This document shows, piece by piece, positions 1-8,392 of a stretch of 64,000 nt of DNA. The DNA lies in contig CAWFGJ010000005.1 in assembly GCA_963815355.1 (NCBI GenBank), positions 62,001 to 126,000 of the forward strand, written 5' to 3'. The notes below the pieces were generated by a model. That model made no database searches, had not been told where the DNA came from, and worked only from the letters and a program-made list of their open reading frames with translations. The position numbers were made by a program, and so were the translations under genes. Numbering within the stretch: position 1 is the stretch's first letter; each line of letters opens with the position of its first letter. The DNA comes from JAPUEK01 sp963815355. Its GTDB lineage: Bacteria; Pseudomonadota; Alphaproteobacteria; Rhodobacterales; Rhodobacteraceae.

Positions 1-193
1 TGTCAAAATCTTCCCAGGTCCGCGCTGCGCGGCCAATGCCGCCGTAGACCACCAGCTCATGCGGGTTTTCGGCCACATCGGGGTGCAGGTTGTTCATCAG
101 CATCCGCATCGGCGCCTCGGTCATCCAGCTTTTCGCGGTGATCTCGGTGCCGGTGGCAGGATAGATGTCGCGGGTGTTGTGGCGGCTGGTCAT
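1..193 (-). CDS. hutU: Urocanate hydratase, N-terminal part (runs off the window)
   Basis: Only the first 64 codons are present; the gene continues beyond base 1. HutU converts urocanate to imidazolonepropionate in cytosolic histidine degradation, using tightly bound NAD+. The visible N-terminus carries the family's stretch AKSWMTEAPMRMLMNNL followed by VAENPHELVVYGGIGRAAR, which is close to what I know of HutU proteins. The start is the ATG at 191-193, and the gene is divergent from hutF. The shared upstream region holds a palindrome that may be the HutC operator. Product assignment is firm; the rest of the gene cannot be judged. Confidence 0.93.
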   Translation of the reverse strand, partial: MTSRHNTRDIYPATGTEITAKSWMTEAPMRMLMNNLHPDVAENPHELVVYGGIGRAARTWEDFD

Positions 194-253
194 GGGAACC
201 TCGGCTGTCGGTTGGAGTGGGGAAGGCGCTTGCCTTATGTCTGGCTCTGGTGC

Positions 254-273
254 TATTATGTCTGCACATAATA
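254..273. promoter_or_regulatory. Palindromic operator candidate for HutC
   Basis: A perfect inverted repeat, TATTATGT-CTGC-ACATAATA, with 8-base arms and a 4-base centre. It lies between the divergent hutU and hutF starts, 23 bases before the hutF ATG. GntR/HutC repressors bind short palindromes, and hutC is the third gene here, so autoregulation of the hut genes through this site is a reasonable inference. The AT-rich palindrome stands out from its GC-rich surroundings. Confidence 0.6.
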
Positions 274-296
274 TGACTTGTCAAGCGAGGCCTGCA

Positions 297-1664
297 ATGA
301 CCGTGATCCATGCCAAGACCGCTTTGTTGCCCGCAGGTTGGGCGCAGGATGTGCGGGTGGAGATTGCCGGGGGGCGGATTGTGTCGGTGGCGGCAGGGGT
401 GACGGAGGCGGGGGCCGGTTCGGTCGTTGATTGCCTGCTGCCCGCGCCGGTGAACCTGCATTCGCACAGTTTTCAGCGGGCCATGGCGGGGATGACGGAA
501 AAGCGCGGGCCGGGCGGGCAGGACAGTTTCTGGTCATGGCGCACGCTGATGTACCGGTTTCTGGACCGCCTGACGCCTGATGATGTGCAGGCGATTGCGG
601 CGATGGTGATGATGGAGATGGCCGAAGCGGGTTATGCGGCGGTGGCAGAGTTTCACTATCTGCACCACGCGCCGGGGGGTGGGACCTATGACGATCTGGC
701 AGAGATGACGGCGCGGATCGCGGCGGCGGCGGCACAGACGGGATTGGGGCTGACGCATCTGCCGGTTCTGTATGAGCGCGGCGGCTGTGACGGGCGGGCG
801 CTGACGGCGGGGCAGTTGCGCTTTGGCAATGACCCTGATCGCTTTGCGCGCTTGTGGGAGGCGGCGGGCAAGGCGCTTGCCGGGTTGCCGGGCGACACGG
901 TTCTGGGGGTGGCACCGCATTCGCTGCGCGCGGCTTCGGCCGAGGGGGTGCGGCTGGCGGAGGCTTTGGCACCGGGCGCGCCCATCCATATTCATGTGGC
1001 CGAACAGGTGGCAGAGGTGGCAGAGGTGCAGGGCGCCACGGGGATGCGGCCTGTCGCGTGGTTGTTGGCCCATCACGCCCTTTCCCCGCGCTGGTGCCTG
1101 ATCCATGCCACGCAGATGCTGCCCGAGGAGACAGTGGGCTTGGCGGCTTCGGGCGCGGTGGCGGGGTTGTGCCCGATCACTGAGGCCAATCTGGGCGACG
1201 GCCTCTTTGACGGGGTGCGGTTTGTTGAGGCGGGCGGGGTGTTTGGGGTGGGGTCGGACAGCAATGTGCGCATCTCATTGTCCGAGGAATTGCGGATGCT
1301 GGAATATTCGCAGCGGTTGGGTCTGCGCGGCAGGGTGCTGATCGCGCAGGCAGAGCGGTCCACAGGGCGGGTGCTGTATGAGGGGGCCTGTGCAGGCGGT
1401 GCCCTCGCGGCGGGCCGTGCGGCGGGGGCGATTGCACCGGGGCTTTGGGCCGATCTGATGGCGCTGGATTGCTCGGGGCCGGATCTGGGGGAAAGCCGGG
1501 GGGATACGCTGCTTGACAGCTATGTCTTTGCCGGGGATGACCGGATGGTATCGGAGGTCTGGTCAGCGGGCCGTCCGATCGTAACCGGGGGGCGCCACGT
1601 GGCGCGGGAGGCGATTGTGGCGCGCTATAGAACGGCAATGGCCCGGTTGAGGGCGGAGTTGTGA
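297..1664 (+). CDS. hutF: Formimidoylglutamate deiminase
   Basis: A 455-residue amidohydrolase-superfamily enzyme that hydrolyses N-formimidoyl-L-glutamate to N-formyl-L-glutamate and ammonia, the deiminase branch of histidine degradation. Metal-binding HSH lies at residues 55-57 (in NLHSHSFQRAMAG). Later landmarks are HIHVAEQ and the GSDSNVRISLSEELRMLEY segment, all typical of HutF. An in-frame start exists upstream at 165, but it would cross the divergent promoter and the palindrome, and the added residues do not resemble HutF; the ATG at 297 gives the expected N-terminus. The 3' end overlaps the hutC start by four bases, so the two genes are co-transcribed. Confidence 0.92.
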   Translation: MTVIHAKTALLPAGWAQDVRVEIAGGRIVSVAAGVTEAGAGSVVDCLLPAPVNLHSHSFQRAMAGMTEKRGPGGQDSFWSWRTLMYRFLDRLTPDDVQAIAAMVMMEMAEAGYAAVAEFHYLHHAPGGGTYDDLAEMTARIAAAAAQTGLGLTHLPVLYERGGCDGRALTAGQLRFGNDPDRFARLWEAAGKALAGLPGDTVLGVAPHSLRAASAEGVRLAEALAPGAPIHIHVAEQVAEVAEVQGATGMRPVAWLLAHHALSPRWCLIHATQMLPEETVGLAASGAVAGLCPITEANLGDGLFDGVRFVEAGGVFGVGSDSNVRISLSEELRMLEYSQRLGLRGRVLIAQAERSTGRVLYEGACAGGALAAGRAAGAIAPGLWADLMALDCSGPDLGESRGDTLLDSYVFAGDDRMVSEVWSAGRPIVTGGRHVAREAIVARYRTAMARLRAEL

Positions 1665-2347
1665 TCGCGGGCTGGGAGGGCATCCGCGCCGAGGTGTTGC
1701 GCCGCATCCGGGTGCGCGACTGGCTGCCGGGTGCGCTGATCCCGACCGAAGAGGCGCTGGCGGTTGAGTTTGGTTGCGCGCGCGCCACGGTCAACCGGGC
1801 CTTGCGCGATCTGGCCGAGGCGGGGGTGCTGGAGCGTCGGCGCAAGGCGGGCACGCGGGTGGCGATGCTGCCGGTGCGCAAGGCCACGCTGGATATTCCG
1901 GTGATCCGCCAAGAGGTTGAGGCACGCGGCCAGACCCACGGTTTTCGGCTGTTGGCGCAGGCGATGGCGGTGCCGCCGGTGCCGGTCGCTTCGCGTCTGG
2001 CTTGGGCGCCGGGGGCGCAGTTGCTGTGGCTGGAGACGCTGCATCTGGCCGACGGTCGCCCTTTTGTGCATGAGACGCGCTGGTTGAACCCGGCGGTTCT
2101 GCCGCAGCCGTTGCCGGATTTCGGCGCGATCAGTGCGAATGAATGGCTGGTGGCGCATGTCTCCTATGCCACAGGCGACATTGCCTTTTCGGCAGAGGCG
2201 GCCAGCCCGCGTGAGGCAGAGGTCTTGGGCGTGGCCGCAGGGGCCGCGCTGTTTGTGACCGAGCGCGCCACTTGGACGGCGGATGCGCCAATTACCTATG
2301 TGCGGCTGGCCCATGCGCCGGGATACCGCGTGCAGACGATGGTGTGA
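1661..2347 (+). CDS. hutC: Histidine utilisation repressor, GntR/HutC family
   Basis: A 228-residue protein with an N-terminal winged helix-turn-helix (residues about 5-72; the recognition segment is CARATVNRALRDLAEAGVL) and a C-terminal UTRA-type effector domain (about 85-228). HutC represses hut genes until urocanate binds the effector domain. The GTG start overlaps the hutF stop (GTGA). The likely target is the palindrome at 254-273. It ends close to the convergent LysR gene, with only 18 bases between the stops. Confidence 0.9.
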   Translation: MIAGWEGIRAEVLRRIRVRDWLPGALIPTEEALAVEFGCARATVNRALRDLAEAGVLERRRKAGTRVAMLPVRKATLDIPVIRQEVEARGQTHGFRLLAQAMAVPPVPVASRLAWAPGAQLLWLETLHLADGRPFVHETRWLNPAVLPQPLPDFGAISANEWLVAHVSYATGDIAFSAEAASPREAEVLGVAAGAALFVTERATWTADAPITYVRLAHAPGYRVQTMV

Positions 2348-2365
2348 CGGGGCGCGCCCGGCGGC

Positions 2366-3217
2366 TTACTTTGGCCCCAGCCGCCGCGATACCAGCCGCC
2401 CAAGCCGCCCGTAAACGCTGGAGGTGCGATGGCGCAGATGCATGGCGGCATAAACCGGTTGGCTGATCGGGGGCACGTCCTCAACCATAAAGAATTTCTC
2501 GGTTGCGGTCAGGGCCAGCGCGCTTTCGGTCAGCACAAAGGCCGACCCGCCCAATGTTGTCAGCAAGCCCACGACGGCGGCGTTTTGCCCCGAGGACAGC
2601 GTGGCCGCACCCAGTTCTGGCACCGTCTGCATATGGGCCATGTCGAAGGCGACGGAGTAGGCCCCGCGAATATAGGTGGCGGGGTTGATCGTGGCCCGGG
2701 TCACCGGTTCGGATGAAACCAGCCGGTAGGTGACCTCACCCAGCGTGTTGAAATGCAGATCGGGCGCGATCTGCGGGCTGTAGAGCACCGCGAAATCCAG
2801 CACGCCCTTGGTCAGGTCGGTGCACATCTGGGTGGAATAATCCGGTTCCAGATAAAACGCGGCATCGGGCAGAAAGCGTTGGAACGCCGCCACCCACGCG
2901 CCGATCTGCCCCGCCGCAAGGTCATGCTGCAACCCGATGCGCAGGGTCATGGCGGCATTGCCCGAACTGGTGACGGCGCGTTGCGCCTCGGTCCAGCTAT
3001 GGCGCAGGGCGCGGGCGTGGGTCTCAAATTTCAGCCCTTCGGTCGTCAGCGTGGTGCCGGCGCGGGAGCGGTCAAAAAGCCGCGCGCCAATTGCCGCTTC
3101 CAGCACTTGCAGCCGGGCGGAGACGGTGGATTGGGTGACCGAAAGCCGGTCTGCGGTGCGGTGAAAGCTGCGCGTTTCGACCAGGTCGAGAAAGGTTTCC
3201 AGAAGTTCGATCTGCAT
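2366..3217 (-). CDS. LysR-family transcriptional regulator
   Basis: A 283-residue LysR-type regulator. The N-terminal helix-turn-helix covers residues about 3-60, with the recognition region FHRTADRLSVTQSTVSARLQ at 18-37, followed by a ligand-binding domain with a periplasmic-binding-protein fold. It is divergent from the FAD/GcvT-MttB operon that begins at 3360, the usual arrangement for a LysR activator and its target operon. The 142-base interval holds an inverted repeat (3250-3268) suited to LysR binding. The ligand is not known; a methylated amine or its breakdown product is the natural guess. Confidence 0.85.
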   Translation of the reverse strand: MQIELLETFLDLVETRSFHRTADRLSVTQSTVSARLQVLEAAIGARLFDRSRAGTTLTTEGLKFETHARALRHSWTEAQRAVTSSGNAAMTLRIGLQHDLAAGQIGAWVAAFQRFLPDAAFYLEPDYSTQMCTDLTKGVLDFAVLYSPQIAPDLHFNTLGEVTYRLVSSEPVTRATINPATYIRGAYSVAFDMAHMQTVPELGAATLSSGQNAAVVGLLTTLGGSAFVLTESALALTATEKFFMVEDVPPISQPVYAAMHLRHRTSSVYGRLGRLVSRRLGPK

Positions 3218-3249
3218 GGGTCAGCCTATCGGTTGTCACGTGGTTTTGG

Positions 3250-3268
3250 TGATCGTTTTCCCCGATCA
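3250..3268. promoter_or_regulatory. Inverted repeat, candidate LysR binding site
   Basis: TGATCG-N7-CGATCA, an interrupted dyad inside the divergent interval between the LysR gene and the FAD/GcvT operon. LysR regulators usually bind dyads of the T-N11-A kind near such divergent promoters. The assignment rests on symmetry and position alone. Confidence 0.4.
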
Positions 3269-3359
3269 ATAGAACAGGTTTCGCTCAATTGAAAGCCCGA
3301 GATCTAAGCAGGATACTCCGCCCGAGAATCCTCTTAATGCCCGTTCAAGGAGCACGTTT

Positions 3360-5759
3360 ATGGCCGACTTTCCTTCATCTGCCCGTGTGGTGATCATCGG
3401 GGGCGGGGCGGTTGGGGCCTCAAGCCTGTACCACCTGTGCAAGGCGGGGTGGACGGATTGTGTTCTGTTGGAAAAGAATGAGTTGACGGCCGGATCGACG
3501 TGGCATGCGGCGGGCAATGTGCCGACGTTTTCGTCCAGTTGGTCGATCATGAACATGCAGCGCTATTCGGCGGAGCTGTATCGCGGGCTGGGGGCCGAGG
3601 TTGACTATCCGATGAACTATCACGTCACCGGATCGGTGCGCCTTGCCCATACCGAAGAGCGGTTGCAAGAGTTCCAGCGCGTGGTGGGGATGGGGCGCTA
3701 TCAGGGGATGGATCTGAAGATCCTGAAGCCCGAGGAGATTGCCGAGGTTTACCCCTTCCTTGAGACCCATGATCTGGTGGGCGCACTTTATGACCCCTAT
3801 GACGGCGACATCGACCCCGCACAGCTGACCCAGGCCTTGGCCAAGGGTGCGCGGCAGATGGGGGGGCGGATTGAACGCTTCTGCCCGGTTACAGCCGTGC
3901 GGCGCGAGGGGGAGCAATGGGTGATCACCACGCCCAAGGGTGAGATCCGTTGCGACTATGTGGTCAACGCGGCGGGCTATTACGCCCGCGAGGTTGGCAA
4001 GATGTTTGGCCGCGACGTGCCAATGATGGTGATGAGCCATCAGTACATGCTGTTTGACACCGTCCCTGAGGTAGAAGCCCGCAGCGCGGCGACCGGGGGC
4101 AAGTTGCCGCTGCTGCGCGATGTGGACAGCAGCTATTACCTGCGGCAGGAAAAGAACGGCTTCAACCTTGGCCCTTATGAGCGCAACTGCAAGGCGCATT
4201 GGGTGACCAAGGACGATCCTTTCCCCGAGGATTTCTCGTTCCAGCTGTTCCCCGACGATCTGGAGCGGTTGGAGTGGTATATCAACGACGCGATGGCCCG
4301 CGTGCCCTTGCTGGAAAAGGCGCCGCTGACCAAGGTGATCAACGGGCCGATCCCCTACACGCCGGATGGCAACCCCTTGATCGGGCCGATGCCGGGGGTG
4401 CCCAACGCGTTTGAGGCCTGTGTCTTTACCTTTGGCATCTGTCAGGCGGGCGGCGCGGGCAAGGTTCTGGCCGAGTGGATCACCCAAGGTGCCACGGAAT
4501 GGGACATGTGGTCCTGCGATCCGCGTCGCTTTACCGGGTTTGAGGATGAGGCCTATCTCGTGGCCAAGGGGATGGAGGTCTATGGCCACGAATACGCCAT
4601 GCATTTCCCCCATCACGCCTGGCCAGAGGGGCGCGGCAAGAAGCTGTCGGCGGTGCATGACCGCACGGCCGCCTTGGGCGCGCAGTTCGGGGCCTATAAC
4701 GGCTGGGAGCGGGCCTTGTGGTATGCGCGGGCGGGCGACGATGTATCCGAGGCCGCACAGCAGACATGGAAGCGGCAGGGGCCGTGGTTCGCGGCGGTGA
4801 AGGCCGAATGTGAAGCGGTGCGCGATGCGGCGGGCATTCTGGACCTGCCGGGTTTCTCGCGGTTTCGGTTGAGCGGGGCGGGCGCGGCCGAGTGGCTGGC
4901 GGCACAGATCACCGGCAAGTTGCCCTCGGTCGGGCGGCTGGGGCTGGCCTATTTCGCCGATGACAAGGGCCGGATCGTCACCGAAATGTCGGTGGCGCGG
5001 TTGGGCGAGGACGCCTTCGTGCTGATCACGGCGGCGACCGCGCAGTCCCATGACCGGGAATGGTTGCAGCGGCATCTGGCGGCAGGGCTGGTTCTGGTCG
5101 AAGAGACCGATCAGTGGTCAACGCAGATCCTGACCGGGCCAAAGGCGCGCGATATTCTGGCGGCGGTGGCCGAGGCCGATCTGGCCAAGGGCTGGCTGAC
5201 GCATCAGTCTGCGCGGATCGCCGGGGCCGAAGTGATGCTGATGCGTGTGTCCTTTGCGGGCGAGTTGGGTTGGGAGATCCATTCCCGGCTGGCCGATACG
5301 TCGGCGGTCTGGGACGCGGTGCTGGCGGCGGGGGCGCCGATGGGGTTGCGGCCCTTCGGGATGTTCGCGCTGAATGCGCTGCGGGTGGAAAAGGGCTACC
5401 GGGCGTGGAAGGGCGATCTGTCGACCGATTACACCATCCTGCAGGGCGGGCTGGAGCGGTTTGTCGATTGGGCCAAGCCCGCGTTCCGCGGCAAGGCCGC
5501 GTTGGAGGCCGAAAAGCAGGCCGGGGTGGCCAAGCGGTTCTGCACGCTGGTGATCGAGGCGGGCGATCAGGACCCGCCCTACATGTCGACGATCTGGGCA
5601 GGGGATCAGGTCGTGGGAGAGGTAACCTCGGGCTATTACGGGCACCGGGTGGGGGCCTGCATCGGGCTGGGCATGTTGCGCGCCGATCTGAACAGTCGAG
5701 GGGCAGGCGGTGGAGGTGGAAATCTTCGGCCACCGCTATCCGGCGGTGGTGCAGGCTGA
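3360..5759 (+). CDS. FAD-dependent dehydrogenase / GcvT-fold demethylase (dimethylglycine/sarcosine dehydrogenase family), 3' frameshift
   Basis: The N-terminal half is a DAO-type FAD oxidoreductase with the dinucleotide motif IIGGGAVGA (residues 12-20) and GSTWHAAG, whose His49 matches the histidine that carries covalent FAD in dimethylglycine dehydrogenase. The C-terminal half (about 430-780) is a GcvT-like tetrahydrofolate domain. Such enzymes oxidise N-methyl groups and pass the one-carbon unit to tetrahydrofolate. The frame runs into a non-family tail after RADLNS and stops at 5759. In the +1 frame the expected C-terminus (VEVEIFGHRYPAVVQADAPL) continues to a TGA at 5800-5802. A single extra base near 5697-5705 explains this; it is either a real frameshift or a sequence error. 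First gene of the operon opposite the LysR gene. Confidence 0.85.
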   Translation: MADFPSSARVVIIGGGAVGASSLYHLCKAGWTDCVLLEKNELTAGSTWHAAGNVPTFSSSWSIMNMQRYSAELYRGLGAEVDYPMNYHVTGSVRLAHTEERLQEFQRVVGMGRYQGMDLKILKPEEIAEVYPFLETHDLVGALYDPYDGDIDPAQLTQALAKGARQMGGRIERFCPVTAVRREGEQWVITTPKGEIRCDYVVNAAGYYAREVGKMFGRDVPMMVMSHQYMLFDTVPEVEARSAATGGKLPLLRDVDSSYYLRQEKNGFNLGPYERNCKAHWVTKDDPFPEDFSFQLFPDDLERLEWYINDAMARVPLLEKAPLTKVINGPIPYTPDGNPLIGPMPGVPNAFEACVFTFGICQAGGAGKVLAEWITQGATEWDMWSCDPRRFTGFEDEAYLVAKGMEVYGHEYAMHFPHHAWPEGRGKKLSAVHDRTAALGAQFGAYNGWERALWYARAGDDVSEAAQQTWKRQGPWFAAVKAECEAVRDAAGILDLPGFSRFRLSGAGAAEWLAAQITGKLPSVGRLGLAYFADDKGRIVTEMSVARLGEDAFVLITAATAQSHDREWLQRHLAAGLVLVEETDQWSTQILTGPKARDILAAVAEADLAKGWLTHQSARIAGAEVMLMRVSFAGELGWEIHSRLADTSAVWDAVLAAGAPMGLRPFGMFALNALRVEKGYRAWKGDLSTDYTILQGGLERFVDWAKPAFRGKAALEAEKQAGVAKRFCTLVIEAGDQDPPYMSTIWAGDQVVGEVTSGYYGHRVGACIGLGMLRADLNSRGAGGGGGNLRPPLSGGGAG

Positions 5760-5808
5760 TGCCCCGTTGTGGGACCCGAAAAACGAGCGTATCCGCGCCT
5801 GACACGCG

Positions 5809-5858
5809 CCGGGGGCGTCTGCCCCCGGACCCCCGAGGATATTTTTAGACAGAAAATG
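5809..5858. repeat. Intergenic repeat: GC hairpin plus conserved 29-base core, copy 1
   Basis: A perfect 8-base-pair hairpin (CCGGGGGC-GTCT-GCCCCCGG, 5809-5828) is followed by a 29-base core at 5830-5858 that begins CCCCCGAGGATATTTT and ends AGACAGAAAATG. Nearly the same core (28 of 29 bases) recurs at 14816-14844, again after a G/C-run hairpin and next to a gene end. From memory, similar CCCCCGAGGATATTT-type elements are scattered between genes of many Rhodobacterales. The hairpin could act as a weak terminator or mRNA-stabilising element between the two FAD/GcvT genes. Confidence 0.7.
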
Positions 5859-5866
5859 AGCAGGTT

Positions 5867-8314
5867 ATGGCGGATATAGCGAAGCAGGCGCGGGCGGTTG
5901 TCATCGGCGGGGGGGTGTCGGGCTGTTCGGTGGCCTATCATCTGGCGAAGATGGGCTGGACGGATGTCGTGCTTTTGGAGCGCAAGCAGTTGACCTCGGG
6001 GACGACATGGCATGCGGCGGGGCTGATCGGGCAGTTGCGGGCCTCGGCCAACATGACGCGGTTGGCGAAGTATTCGGCCGATCTTTATGTGAAGCTGGCG
6101 GCGGAGACCGGGATCGAGACGGGGATGCGGCAGGTGGGCTCGATCTCGGTCGCGCTGACGGCGGCGCGGCACGAGGAATTGCTGCGGCAGGCAACCATGG
6201 CGCGGATTTTCGATGTCGATGTGGCCGAGATTTCGCCGACGCAGGTGAAGGAGATGTATCCGCATCTGAACATTGACGGCGTGGTGGGGGCGGTGCATCT
6301 GCCGCTGGACGGGCAATGCGATCCGGCCAATATCGCGATGGCGCTGGCCAAGGGCGCGCGGATGCGCGGTGCGCAGATCCATGAGCACACCAAGGTGGTG
6401 GCGGTGACCAAGGCGGATGGCCGGGTTACGGGGGTTGATTACATCGGGGCCGATGGCGAGCCGGGGCATATTGCCACCGATGTCGTGGTCAACTGTGGCG
6501 GCATGTGGGGGCGCGATCTGGCTGCGGCGTCGGGTGTCACGGTGCCGTTGCATGCCTGCGAGCATTTCTACCTGATCACCGAGCCGGTCGCGGGCCTTGG
6601 CCACATGCCGGTGCTGCGGGTGCCGGACGAATGCGCCTATTACAAATCCGACGCGGGAAAAATGATGATCGGGGCCTTTGAGCCGAAGGCCAAGCCCTGG
6701 GGCATGGGTGGCATCCGCGAGGATTTCATGTTCGACACGCTGCCGGAGGACTGGGATCATTTCCAGCCGATTCTGGAGCAGGCGATGAACCGGCTGCCCT
6801 TGTTCGAAACCGCGGGGATTCACACGTTCTTTAACGGGCCGGAAAGCTTTACGCCGGACGACCGCTATTACCTTGGCGAGGCGCCGGAGTTGGGCGGCTA
6901 TTGGGTGGCGGCGGGCTATAACTCGGTCGGCATCGCATCTTCGGGCGGGGCGGGGATGGCGCTGGCGCATTGGATCGTCGAGGGCGAGGCGCCGTTTGAT
7001 CTGTGGGAGGTCGATATCCGCCGCGCCCAGCCCTTCCAGCGCAACCGCCGCTATCTGAAAGAGCGGGTGACCGAAACGCTGGGCCTGCTTTACGCCGACC
7101 ATTTCCCCTACCGGCAGATGGCCACGGCGCGGGGCGTGCGGCGCACGCCGCTGCATGAGCATCTGAAGGCGCGCGGCGCGGTCTTTGGCGAGGTGGCGGG
7201 TTGGGAGCGGGCCAACTGGTTCGCCAATCCGGGGCAGGAGCGGGAATACGATTACAGCTGGAAGCGGCAGAACTGGTTTGAGAACCAGAAGGCCGAGCAT
7301 CTGGCCGTCCGCAACGGTGTCGGCTTTTTCGACATGACCTCCTTTGGCAAGATCCGGATTGAGGGGCGCGATGCCTGTGCCTTCCTCAACAAGGTTTGCG
7401 CGGGCGAGATGGACGTGGCCGTGGGGCGCATCGTCTATACACAGATGTTGAACGAACGCGGCGGGATCGAATGCGATCTGACGGTGACGCGCCTGTCGCC
7501 GACCGCCTATATGGCGGTGGTGCCGGGGGCGACCTTGCAGCGCGATCTGGCGTGGTTGCGGCGGCATCTGGGCGACGCGTTTGCCGTGATCACCGATGTG
7601 ACGGCGGCGGAATCGGTGCTGTGCGTGATGGGGCCGAAGGCGCGTGAGCTGATGCAACGTGTCAGCCCGAACGACTTTAGCAACGCAGCGCATCCCTTTG
7701 GCACGATGCGGGAAATCGAGATTGGCATGGGGGTCGCGCGGGCGCACCGGGTGACCTATGTCGGCGAGTTGGGCTGGGAGATCTATGCCAGCGCCGACCA
7801 GACCGCCCATGTGTTTGAGACGCTGGAAGAGGCGGGGGCGGATCTGGGGCTGAAGCTGTGCGGGTTGCACACGCTGGACAGTTGCCGGATCGAGAAGGCC
7901 TATCGCCACTTTGGCCATGACATCACCGACGAGGATCATGTGCTGGAGGCGGGTCTGGGCTTTGCCGTGCGCACCAAGAAGCCGTCCTTCATCGGGCGCG
8001 ATGCGGTGTTGCGCAAGGCCGAGGCGGGGCTGGACCGGCGCATGGTGCAGTTCCGGCTGACCGACCCGGAGCCGCTTTTGTTCCACAACGAGGCGCTGAT
8101 CCGCGATGGCAAGATCGTCGGGCCGGTGACCAGCGGGGCCTATGGGCATTTCCTCGGCGGGGCGATCGGGATGGGCTATGTGCCCTGCACCGGGCAAACC
8201 GAGGCGGATGTGCTGGGCGCACGCTATGAAATTGAAGTGGCGGGGGTGCGGCATGCGGCGGTGGCGTCGCTGGTGCCGATGTATGATCCGAAATCGGAAC
8301 GCATCCGCCAATAA
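5867..8314 (+). CDS. FAD-dependent dehydrogenase / GcvT-fold demethylase (dimethylglycine/sarcosine dehydrogenase family)
   Basis: An 815-residue paralogue of the preceding gene with the same layout: FAD-binding motif VVIGGGVSGC (11-20), TTWHAAG with the presumed flavin-linking His49, an oxidoreductase domain to about 430, and a GcvT-type aminomethyltransferase domain with its C-terminal barrel to the end. The C-terminus is intact here and ends like the family. Two paralogues in one operon suggest successive removal of methyl groups (for example dimethylglycine then sarcosine) or two different substrates; sequence alone cannot decide. A strong terminator follows the stop codon. Confidence 0.87.
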   Translation: MADIAKQARAVVIGGGVSGCSVAYHLAKMGWTDVVLLERKQLTSGTTWHAAGLIGQLRASANMTRLAKYSADLYVKLAAETGIETGMRQVGSISVALTAARHEELLRQATMARIFDVDVAEISPTQVKEMYPHLNIDGVVGAVHLPLDGQCDPANIAMALAKGARMRGAQIHEHTKVVAVTKADGRVTGVDYIGADGEPGHIATDVVVNCGGMWGRDLAAASGVTVPLHACEHFYLITEPVAGLGHMPVLRVPDECAYYKSDAGKMMIGAFEPKAKPWGMGGIREDFMFDTLPEDWDHFQPILEQAMNRLPLFETAGIHTFFNGPESFTPDDRYYLGEAPELGGYWVAAGYNSVGIASSGGAGMALAHWIVEGEAPFDLWEVDIRRAQPFQRNRRYLKERVTETLGLLYADHFPYRQMATARGVRRTPLHEHLKARGAVFGEVAGWERANWFANPGQEREYDYSWKRQNWFENQKAEHLAVRNGVGFFDMTSFGKIRIEGRDACAFLNKVCAGEMDVAVGRIVYTQMLNERGGIECDLTVTRLSPTAYMAVVPGATLQRDLAWLRRHLGDAFAVITDVTAAESVLCVMGPKARELMQRVSPNDFSNAAHPFGTMREIEIGMGVARAHRVTYVGELGWEIYASADQTAHVFETLEEAGADLGLKLCGLHTLDSCRIEKAYRHFGHDITDEDHVLEAGLGFAVRTKKPSFIGRDAVLRKAEAGLDRRMVQFRLTDPEPLLFHNEALIRDGKIVGPVTSGAYGHFLGGAIGMGYVPCTGQTEADVLGARYEIEVAGVRHAAVASLVPMYDPKSERIRQ

Positions 8315-8320
8315 GCTTTG

Positions 8321-8353
8321 CCCGCAGGCAGGCACGGTCTGCCTGCGGGTTTT
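8321..8353 (+). terminator. Intrinsic terminator
   Basis: Perfect 11-base-pair stem (CCCGCAGGCAG / CTGCCTGCGGG, arms 8321-8331 and 8339-8349) with a 7-base loop, then TTTTCTC. It lies seven bases after the stop of the second FAD/GcvT gene and 40 bases before the MttB-family start. It should end or reduce transcription, so the downstream genes may be expressed at a lower level or from their own promoter. Confidence 0.85.
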
Positions 8354-8392
8354 CTCCATCTCTTTGACGGTTCAGATGAAAGCGGGAATGAC

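Noticed and set aside
8318..8392. Longer N-terminus for the MttB-family protein from TTG 8318
   Set aside because: It would start inside the terminator hairpin, with no ribosome site, and adds residues unlike the family.
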